Below, one piece after another: positions 56,683 through 64,000 of a stretch of 64,000 bases of DNA; within the stretch, counting starts at the first letter, position 1, and every line of letters starts with the position of its first letter. Below the pieces are notes generated by a model, which saw only the letters and a list, made by a program, of their open reading frames with translations, was not told the DNA's origin and did no database searches. The stretch comes from Piscinibacter defluvii (GTDB lineage Bacteria > Pseudomonadota > Gammaproteobacteria > Burkholderiales > Burkholderiaceae_C), in assembly GCF_004011805.1 (NCBI RefSeq), contig NZ_RCHJ01000017.1, forward strand, positions 1 through 64,000, read 5' to 3'. Made by a program: the position numbers and the translations under genes.

Positions 56683-57108
56683 ATGGCCATGACCATCGGT
56701 TCGAGCAGCGGGGAGGACGAGGTCGTCTCCGCGATCAACACCACGCCGCTCGTCGACGTGATGCTGGTGCTGCTGATCATCTTCCTGATCACGATCCCCG
56801 TGGTCACGCAGACGATCGCGATGAGCCTCCCGAAGGAGACCAACATCGCGCGCCAGACACGCCCCGAGAACATCGAGATCTCGGTCAACAAGGACGGCGA
56901 CATCTTCTGGAACGCGATGCCGGTCGCCGACAGCGAGGCGCTGTTCCAGCGCCTCAAGGAGGTGGCGACCAAGACGCCGCAGCCGGAGATCCACATCCGC
57001 GGCGACGAGCACGCGCGCTACGAGTCGATCGGGCGCGTCGTGTTCGCGTGCCAGCGCGCGGCGATCGCCAAGATCAGCTTCGTGACGGAACCTCCGCCCA
57101 AGGGATAA
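56683..57108 (+). CDS. exbD: ExbD/TolR-family protein 1
   Basis: A 141-residue protein with a short cytoplasmic N-terminus, one membrane helix (VDVMLVLLIIFLITIPVVTQ) with the proton-carrying Asp at its start (TPLVDVML), and a small periplasmic domain. It pairs with ExbB. It lies 22 bases after exbB and 12 before a second exbD. Confidence 0.9.
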   Translation: MAMTIGSSSGEDEVVSAINTTPLVDVMLVLLIIFLITIPVVTQTIAMSLPKETNIARQTRPENIEISVNKDGDIFWNAMPVADSEALFQRLKEVATKTPQPEIHIRGDEHARYESIGRVVFACQRAAIAKISFVTEPPPKG

Positions 57109-57120
57109 GGACGAACGCGC

Positions 57121-57552
57121 ATGGGAATGAACGTCGGCTCGGGCAGCGGCTCGAGCGAACCCGAGGTGATGCTGGACATCAACACCACGCCGCTGATCGA
57201 CGTGATGCTGGTGCTGATCATCATGCTGATCATCACCATCCCGATCCAGCTGCACACCGTCAACCTGAACATGCCCGCGGGCAACCCGCCGCCGCCGACC
57301 AAGGAGCCGGTGGTCGTGACCATCGACATCGACTTCGACGGCACGGTGCTGTGGAACGGCGAGGCGCTGCCGGACAAGGCCACGCTGGAGGCGCGGCTCG
57401 CGCAGGCCGCCGCCGAACCCGACCAGCCCGAGGTGCACATCCGGCCCAACAAGCTGGTGGAGTACAAGTCGGTGGCGATGGTGCTGGCCTCGGCGCAGCG
57501 CCTGGGCGTGACCAAGCTCGGCATGGTCGGCAACGAACAGTTCGTCAAGTGA
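57121..57552 (+). CDS. exbD: ExbD/TolR-family protein 2
   Basis: A 143-residue paralogue of the preceding gene, with the same Asp-containing helix (TPLIDVMLVLIIMLIITIPI) and a related periplasmic domain (LVVVTIDIDF-like strand, NKLVEYKSVAMVLASAQRLG). Two exbD genes after tonB and exbB recall the Xanthomonas tonB-exbB-exbD1-exbD2 cluster, where exbD2 is dispensable for iron uptake but has another role. A different substrate or regulation is possible here. Confidence 0.9.
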   Translation: MGMNVGSGSGSSEPEVMLDINTTPLIDVMLVLIIMLIITIPIQLHTVNLNMPAGNPPPPTKEPVVVTIDIDFDGTVLWNGEALPDKATLEARLAQAAAEPDQPEVHIRPNKLVEYKSVAMVLASAQRLGVTKLGMVGNEQFVK

Positions 57553-57556
57553 AGCG

Positions 57557-58765
57557 ATGAAGCAACTGTCTTGGATCGCGCTGGCGGCCGCGCTGGCGCT
57601 GTCGCCGGCCGTGCGGGCCCAGGAGGCCCTGCGCCCGGACGTCGGCAAGCCGCTGCAGGCGGCGCAGGAGCTGATCAAGTCCGGCAAGTACAAGGAGGCG
57701 TTGGCCAAGGTGCGCGAGGCCGACTCGGTCGGCAACAAGAACGCCAACGAGAGCTTCATGATCGAGCGCATGCGCATCGCCGCGGCCTCGGGCGCAGGCG
57801 ACCTCGACACGGCGGCCAAGTCGTTCGAGGTGCTGGCCGGCAGCGGCAAGGTCGCTCCGGCGGACAAGGCACGCATGGCCGAGTCGATCGCCGGCGGCTA
57901 CTACCGCGCCAAGGACTACGCCAAGGCGATGCAGTGGTGCCAGCGCTACTTCAAGGAAGGCGGCACCAGCCCGGCCATCCGCACGCTGCTGATCCAGAGC
58001 CAGTACCTGTCGGGTGACTTCGCCGGCGCGGCGCGCGAACTCACCGCCGAGATCCAGGCCGCCGAGAAGTCGGGCACGCCGCCGGCGCAGGACCGGCTGA
58101 ACCTGCTGCTGAACGCGGCCACGCAGCTGAAGGACCAGAACGCCACCGTGTTCGCGCTCGAGCGCCTGGTGACCTACTACCCGCGCAAGGAGTACTGGGT
58201 CGACCTGCTCAGCCGCATGCAGCGCAAGCCCGGTTTCAGCGACCGGCTGGTGCTCGATACCTACCGGCTGAGCCTGGCCACCGGCAGCATGAGTGCGGCG
58301 GCCGACTACATGGAGATGGGCCAGCTGGCGCTGCAGGCCGGCCACATGCTCGAGGCGAAGCAGGTGGTCGACAAGGGCTTTGCCGCCGGCATCCTCGGCC
58401 AGGGACCGGAAGGCGAGCGCCACAAGCGGCTGCGCGACCTGGTCGCCAAGAAGATCGACGAGGCCAAGGCCAGCGCGGCCACCGAGGAGAAGGAGGCGTT
58501 GGCGGCCAAGGACGGCAATGCGCTGGTGGCACTCGGCTTCGCGCAGGCGATGGGCGGCGACGCGGCCAAGGGCATCGCGCTGATGCAGCAGGGCATCGCC
58601 AAGGGCAGCCTGAAGCGCCCGGACGATGCCAAGCTGCATCTGGGCGTGGCGCAGGTGATGGCCGGCGATGCCAAGGCCCAGGCCACGCTGCGTGGTGTCG
58701 GCGGCGCCGACGGCACGGCCGATCTCGCGCGGCTGTGGAGCCTCTACGCGAAGCGCCGGTCCTGA
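57557..58765 (+). CDS. TPR-repeat exported protein of the Ton cluster
   Basis: A 402-residue protein with a signal peptide (MKQLSWIALAAALALSPAVRA) and helical TPR-like repeats throughout (ALAKVREADSVGNKNANESF, YAKAMQWCQRYFKEGG, LAALQAGHMLEAKQVVDKG-type pairs). TPR proteins follow tonB-exbBD genes in several gammaproteobacteria, where they support the TonB complex. It starts 4 bases after the second exbD, so it belongs to the same transcript. Confidence 0.75.
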   Translation: MKQLSWIALAAALALSPAVRAQEALRPDVGKPLQAAQELIKSGKYKEALAKVREADSVGNKNANESFMIERMRIAAASGAGDLDTAAKSFEVLAGSGKVAPADKARMAESIAGGYYRAKDYAKAMQWCQRYFKEGGTSPAIRTLLIQSQYLSGDFAGAARELTAEIQAAEKSGTPPAQDRLNLLLNAATQLKDQNATVFALERLVTYYPRKEYWVDLLSRMQRKPGFSDRLVLDTYRLSLATGSMSAAADYMEMGQLALQAGHMLEAKQVVDKGFAAGILGQGPEGERHKRLRDLVAKKIDEAKASAATEEKEALAAKDGNALVALGFAQAMGGDAAKGIALMQQGIAKGSLKRPDDAKLHLGVAQVMAGDAKAQATLRGVGGADGTADLARLWSLYAKRRS

Positions 58766-58779
58766 CGGGGCGGGGCAGG

Positions 58780-58804
58780 GAGGGCCGTCGCGACGACGGC
58801 CCTC
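58780..58804. terminator. bidirectional terminator hairpin
   Basis: GAGGGCCGTCG and CGACGGCCCTC form a perfect 11-bp stem with loop CGA between the convergent Ton cluster and the SDR gene. There is no T-run on either side. Confidence 0.6.
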
Positions 58805-58807
58805 GCG

Positions 58808-59566
58808 TCACTTGGGCGGCAGGCGGATCGCACCGTCCAGGCGGATCACCTCGCCGTTGAGCATGTCGTTCTCGATGATCGAGCGCACCAGCTTGGCGTA
58901 GTCCTGCGGCGTGCCCAGGCGGCTCGGAAACGGCACGCCGGCGGCGAGTGCGTCCTGCACCTCCTGCGGCATCGAGAACAGCATCGGCGTGCCGAAGATG
59001 CCCGGCGCGATCGTCATGTTGCGGATGCCGTTGCGCGCCAGGTCGCGTGCGATCGGCAGCGTCATGCCGACCACGCCACCCTTGGAGGCCGAATAGGCCG
59101 CCTGGCCGATCTGGCCGTCGTAGGCGGCCACGCTGGCGGTGGAGATCAGCACGCCGCGCTCGCCGGTGGGCTCGGGCGCGTTCTTCGCCATCGCCGTGGC
59201 GGCCAGGCGGATCATGTTGAAGCTGCCGATCAGGTTGACCGTCACGACCTTGCTGAACAGCGCCAGCGGGTGCGCGCCGTCCTTGCCGACGGTCTTGGCG
59301 GCCGGCGCGATGCCGGCGCAGTTCACCAGGCCCACCAGCTTGCCGAGGCCGACCGCGGCGTCCACCGCGGCCTGGGCATCGGCCTCCTGACTGACGTCGC
59401 AGCGGACGAACACGCCGCCGAGTTCCTTGGCCAGGGCCTCGCCCTTGTCGACCTGCAGGTCGGCGATGACCACCTTGCCGCCGGCACCGGCCAGCATGCG
59501 CGCGGTGCCTTCGCCGAGGCCCGAGGCACCACCGGTGACGAGGAAGACCTTGCCTGCGATGTCCAT
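58808..59566 (-). CDS. SDR-family dehydrogenase (3-hydroxyacyl-CoA dehydrogenase type II-like)
   Basis: A 252-residue short-chain dehydrogenase. The NAD motif is [12 protein letters not shown] (residues about 11-22), with a following Asp (IADLQ) that favours NAD over NADP. The catalytic set is Ser in [14 protein letters not shown], Tyr-Lys in YSASKGG (AYSASKGGV). The pattern around [15 protein letters not shown] and PGIFGTPML matches HSD10/FabG-like 3-hydroxyacyl-CoA dehydrogenases of beta-oxidation. It is 13 bases from adk on the same strand. Confidence 0.85.
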   Translation of the reverse strand: MDIAGKVFLVTGGASGLGEGTARMLAGAGGKVVIADLQVDKGEALAKELGGVFVRCDVSQEADAQAAVDAAVGLGKLVGLVNCAGIAPAAKTVGKDGAHPLALFSKVVTVNLIGSFNMIRLAATAMAKNAPEPTGERGVLISTASVAAYDGQIGQAAYSASKGGVVGMTLPIARDLARNGIRNMTIAPGIFGTPMLFSMPQEVQDALAAGVPFPSRLGTPQDYAKLVRSIIENDMLNGEVIRLDGAIRLPPK

Positions 59567-59579
59567 GAGCCCGGTCTCC

Positions 59580-61319
<1,740 letters not shown>

Positions 61320-62318
61320 TCAGGGGCGGCGCGGCAGCAGGGCCAGCAGGGCGGCCGCGGCCGCGGGATCGAGCGCGAAGTCTAACGCCGCGACCCAGAC
61401 GCGCGTCGTCGCGCAGCGCTCGGGGCGCAGCTTGACCGCGTCCTTTTCGGTCAGCACCACCTCGGGCGTGCCGGCGGGCCAGGGCAGCTCGGCGAAGTCG
61501 TGGTGGTCGGGCAGGGGCCGCTCGTCGATCGCCAGGCCGGCCGTGTGCAGCATCCCGAAGAAGCGCTGCGGCCGCGCGATGCCGGCGACGGCGACCAGGC
61601 GGCGCCCGCGCAGCGTGTCCAGCGGCAGCCAGGCGCGGCTGCCGGCCCACCAGTGCGCCAGCGGCAGCACGCCGCCGAGCGCCCGCCGCACCACCCAGCC
61701 GGGCCAGGGCGTGCTGGGCGCAGCGGCGTTGTAGACCACCACGCTGCGCGGCGGCGGGGCCGGGTCGAAGGGCTCGCGCAGCGGGCCGGCGGGCAGCAGC
61801 CAGCCGTTGCCGATGCCGCGTTCGTCGAACACGATCAGCTGCGCGTCGCGCGGCAGGCGGCGGTGCTGCAGGCCGTCGTCGCTGACGATCACGTCGACCG
61901 CCGGATGCCGCTCACGCAGCAGGCGCGCCGCCGCGACGCGGTCGCGCCCGACGACCACCGGCACCCGGCCGCGCCGGTGCAGGAGCAGCGGCTCGTCGCC
62001 GCAGCGGCGCGGGTCCGTGTGTTCGCCCACCTCGAGCAGGTCGTCGGTGTCGCGGCCGTAGCCGCGCGACACGACGCCGGGCCTCCAGCCCTGCTGCTGC
62101 AGCAGCGCGAGCAGCGCCAGCACCGTGGGTGTCTTGCCGGCGCCGCCGACGATCAGGTTGCCGACCACGATCACCGGCACGTCGAGCGTGGCGGCGGCGT
62201 GCCGGCGCCGTGCCAGCGCCTGCAGCAGCCGGTACAGCAGGCTCAGCGGCCACAGCAGGCAGGCCAGCGCGCCGCGCGACAGCCACGCCTGCTGCAGGCG
62301 GCGTGCCGCGCCGTCCAC
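61320..62318 (-). CDS. lpxK: tetraacyldisaccharide 4'-kinase
   Basis: A 332-residue inner-membrane-associated kinase that phosphorylates the lipid A precursor disaccharide. P-loop [15 protein letters not shown] (about 52-66) and [12 protein letters not shown] follow an N-terminal hydrophobic helix ([16 protein letters not shown]). [12 protein letters not shown] carries the conserved active-site region. It lies 6 bases from the exbD-like gene and 5 from the Trm112-like gene. Confidence 0.94.
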   Translation of the reverse strand: MDGAARRLQQAWLSRGALACLLWPLSLLYRLLQALARRRHAAATLDVPVIVVGNLIVGGAGKTPTVLALLALLQQQGWRPGVVSRGYGRDTDDLLEVGEHTDPRRCGDEPLLLHRRGRVPVVVGRDRVAAARLLRERHPAVDVIVSDDGLQHRRLPRDAQLIVFDERGIGNGWLLPAGPLREPFDPAPPPRSVVVYNAAAPSTPWPGWVVRRALGGVLPLAHWWAGSRAWLPLDTLRGRRLVAVAGIARPQRFFGMLHTAGLAIDERPLPDHHDFAELPWPAGTPEVVLTEKDAVKLRPERCATTRVWVAALDFALDPAAAAALLALLPRRP

Positions 62319-62323
62319 GGCGC

Positions 62324-62752
62324 TCAGCGGCCTTCGCCGCCGGACTGGGTCGCGAAGGTCAGGCGGGCCAGGCCGGCCCGGCGCGCCGCATCCATGACAT
62401 TGACCACGCTCTGGTGCGCCGCGGTGGCATCGGCCGAGACGATCACCACCAGGTCGGTCGATCCGGCGGCCACCGCGGAGAGCTCGGCGGCCAGCAGTTC
62501 GACGCTGCGTCCGTCCACCGGCTTGCGGTTGACCACGTAGCGCCCGTCCGCGCTGACCGCCACGATGATCTCGCGCGGGCGCTCGCGCAGCTTCTCGGCC
62601 TCGGCCACCGGCAGCGTCACCTGCAGTTCGGTGAACTTCGAGTAGGTGGTCGAGAGCATCAGGAAGATCAGGATCACCAGCAGCACGTCGATGAAGGGGA
62701 TCAGGTTGATCTCCGGTTCCTCGGGGCGCGGCTTGCGGAAGTTCAGCGACAT
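62324..62752 (-). CDS. exbD: ExbD/TolR-family protein (lipid A cluster)
   Basis: A 142-residue protein with the Asp-bearing helix INLIPFIDVLLVILIFLMLS and a TolR-like periplasmic domain. It is only distantly like the exbD pair at 56.7-57.6 kb. It lies downstream of an ExbB gene on the same strand and upstream of lpxK, an order found in many betaproteobacteria. It may energise TonB or a Tol-like function. Confidence 0.9.
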   Translation of the reverse strand: MSLNFRKPRPEEPEINLIPFIDVLLVILIFLMLSTTYSKFTELQVTLPVAEAEKLRERPREIIVAVSADGRYVVNRKPVDGRSVELLAAELSAVAAGSTDLVVIVSADATAAHQSVVNVMDAARRAGLARLTFATQSGGEGR

Positions 62753-62788
62753 GTCAGTGGCGCCCGCGGCCGCCCGAAGCCACTGACG

Positions 62789-62828
62789 CGCCCCCGCGGG
62801 GGGGCAGCGAACGAAGCGAGCGTGGGGG
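62789..62828. repeat. REP-like extragenic element
   Basis: CGCCCCCGCGGGGGGGCAGCG followed by AACGAAGCGAGCGTGGGGG, with C- and G-runs pairing. It lies between the exbB and exbD genes. Elements of this form (CCCCCACGCTCGCT...GCCCCC) are common between genes in Burkholderiales as far as I recall. Confidence 0.55.
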
Positions 62829-62837
62829 TTTCATCGT

Positions 62838-63473
62838 TCAGGCGCCGCTGCGCGGGGTGACGAAGCGCATCAGGTGCGGCACCAGGCGGTTCGCGGCCTG
62901 TTCCAGGTCCAGCGTGTACTGGTCCACCAGGCCGCGGAAGTAGCGGTAGAAGATCAGCGCCGGGATCGCCACGATCAGGCCGAAGGCGGTGTTGTACAGC
63001 GCGATCGAGATGCCGTGCGCCAGCATCGCCGGGTTGCTGCCGGTGGTGGGCGACTGCGAGGCGAAGATCTCGATCATGCCGATCACCGTGCCCAGCAGCC
63101 CCAGGTAGGGCGAGGCGGAGGCGATGGTGCCCAGCGTGTTCAGGTAACGCTCGAGCTTGTGCACCGCCGCGCGGCCGGCCGACTCGAAGGCGCCGCGCAG
63201 GCTGTCCTCGGTGATGCGCGGGTCGGCGATCACCGCACGCAGCCCGCTGGCCAGCACGCGCCCGAGGATGGAGTTGTCGGCCAGCTTGTTCACCACGTCG
63301 GCCGAGGGCAGGCTGGCGCGGGTCACGGACATCACCTCGTCGAGCAGCCGCGGCGGCATCACGCGCGCCGACCGGAGGCTGGAGAAGCGCTCGATGACGA
63401 GCGCCAGGGCGATGATGGAGCAGATGATCAGCGGCCAGATCGGCCAGCCGGCGGCTTGTATGATCGACAGCAA
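62838..63473 (-). CDS. exbB: ExbB/MotA/TolQ-family protein (lipid A cluster)
   Basis: A 211-residue proton-channel subunit. It has three membrane helices (GWPIWPLIICSIIALALVIE at the start) and the ExbB motifs TIASASPYLGLLGTVIGMIEIF and GISIALYNTAFGLIVAIPALI. The start is TTG at 63473, with GAAAGGG 5-11 bases upstream; no ATG lies in a sensible position, since longer frames run into low-complexity upstream sequence. It acts with the exbD that follows. Confidence 0.88.
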   Translation of the reverse strand: MLSIIQAAGWPIWPLIICSIIALALVIERFSSLRSARVMPPRLLDEVMSVTRASLPSADVVNKLADNSILGRVLASGLRAVIADPRITEDSLRGAFESAGRAAVHKLERYLNTLGTIASASPYLGLLGTVIGMIEIFASQSPTTGSNPAMLAHGISIALYNTAFGLIVAIPALIFYRYFRGLVDQYTLDLEQAANRLVPHLMRFVTPRSGA

Positions 63474-63828
63474 GCGAGCCCTTTCGGCGACGAGCGGTGC
63501 GCGGGACGCGCGATTATGGACCAAGGGTTCGACCGCTCCAGCAGGCTCGGCGCCAGCGTCTTTGCCCCGTGCGCGGGCGGCCGTGCCGGATCCGGATCGA
63601 CAATTCACCGCTTGTGTGGATAACTTTGTGGGCAACCCTGTGTCTCGCACCGCCTGATCGTGTCCTGGCGCCGTGCCGGCTGGATTGCTGAAATTTTGGG
63701 CAGCAAATAATCCATGCAGATCAATGACTTGCACGAAAGTGACAGTACGATGACCATGCCCTTGGCCCGCCAGGCCTTGTGGCGCGTGCTTGTGGAGTTC
63801 TCGATCCGCGCCGTTGCTGGCCCGGCGC
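63474..63828. other. divergent promoter region between exbB-like operon and xseA
   Basis: About 355 bases without a supported gene. A perfect DnaA box (TTATCCACA on the minus strand, 63615-63623) lies in it, and an AT-rich patch (63690-63770) is near xseA. Only one box is present, so it is not an origin. Confidence 0.5.
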
Positions 63829-64000
63829 ATGGTTGATCCCGCGGAAGCCCGTTCCGGCGCGCTCGTCTGGAGCGTCGCCGGGCTCGTGCAGGCCATCGCC
63901 GACACGCTGGGCGCACGCTTCGCCGCCTGCGGCGTGCGCGGCGAGATCGCCAGCTTCTCGCGCGCGGCCAGCGGCCATTGCTACTTCAGCCTGAAGGACG
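63829..64000 (+). CDS. xseA: exodeoxyribonuclease VII large subunit, N-terminal part
   Basis: The frame from ATG 63829 runs open to the window end, giving 57 residues. It reads ALVWSVAGLVQAIADTLGARF then VRGEISSFSRAASGHCYFSLKD, the OB-fold start of XseA (typical VSELN...V-GEIS-F---SGH-YF-LKD). The rest of the gene lies beyond the window. Confidence 0.92.
   Translation, partial: MVDPAEARSGALVWSVAGLVQAIADTLGARFAACGVRGEIASFSRAASGHCYFSLKD

Noticed and set aside
63605-63916. Minus-strand frame as an N-terminal extension of the exbB-like gene or a separate small gene
   Set aside because: It covers the xseA start and the DnaA box region, lacks a ribosome site, and its residues look random; the TTG at 63473 fits the ExbB family length.

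Overview
The window is GC-rich DNA from a betaproteobacterium, most likely of the order Burkholderiales. The exbB-exbD-lpxK-Trm112-kdsB-adk cluster diverging from xseA, the TonB-ExbB-ExbD-ExbD set and the style of the intergenic repeats all fit a Rubrivivax/Leptothrix/Methylibium-like lineage. This placement comes from recognising gene families and order, not from a search.

Region 1 (1 to about 28.8 kb) is an accessory island that looks like part of an integrative element. Its backbone genes are a tail of an SMC/SbcC-type ATPase, several small unknown proteins, a RadC/JAB protein, a 1655-residue N12-class methylase/helicase, a ParB-family protein, a tyrosine recombinase and a ParM-like actin ATPase. 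The ATPase heads a four-gene overlapping set that ends in a Cas4-like nuclease. Two metal cargoes sit in the backbone: an RND heavy-metal efflux operon with accessory periplasmic proteins and a His-tailed DMT exporter (0.35-8.6 kb), and a mercury locus (12.4-15.3 kb) with merR, merT, merP, a GDCCVxC protein and ynfA, plus a second MerR-type module, but no merA. Five backbone leaders carry the same repeat structure, an inverted repeat followed by a second copy of one arm, about 20-55 bases before the start codon. I consider this the most interesting DNA-level signal here.

Region 2 (28.9-34.2 kb) is a sulfur/persulfide module: an MFS permease, an ArsR-rhodanese regulator, a DsrE protein, a persulfide-dioxygenase-like metallo-beta-lactamase protein, a second MFS permease, a periplasmic rhodanese and a Spy-like protein. 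Region 3 (34.2-37.2 kb) reads leftward: an AraC regulator with a membrane domain, a sterol-desaturase-family hydroxylase with a tandem AraC-type site in front of it, and two small exported proteins. From 37.2 to 38.5 kb there is no intact gene, only short repeats and a scrap resembling a histidine kinase.

Region 4 (38.5-58.8 kb) starts with thpR, tadA and an LD-carboxypeptidase. A complete peptide-type ABC importer follows, then a subtilisin-family lipoprotein protease, a TPR/aspartyl beta-hydroxylase, a TonB-dependent receptor and a dedicated TonB-ExbB-ExbD-ExbD-TPR complex. Read together these could form a route for degrading protein outside the cell and importing the peptides; that link is inference. 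Region 5 (58.8-64 kb) is core chromosome: an SDR dehydrogenase, adk, kdsB, a Trm112-like protein, lpxK, a second ExbB/ExbD pair and the divergent start of xseA, which runs off the end.
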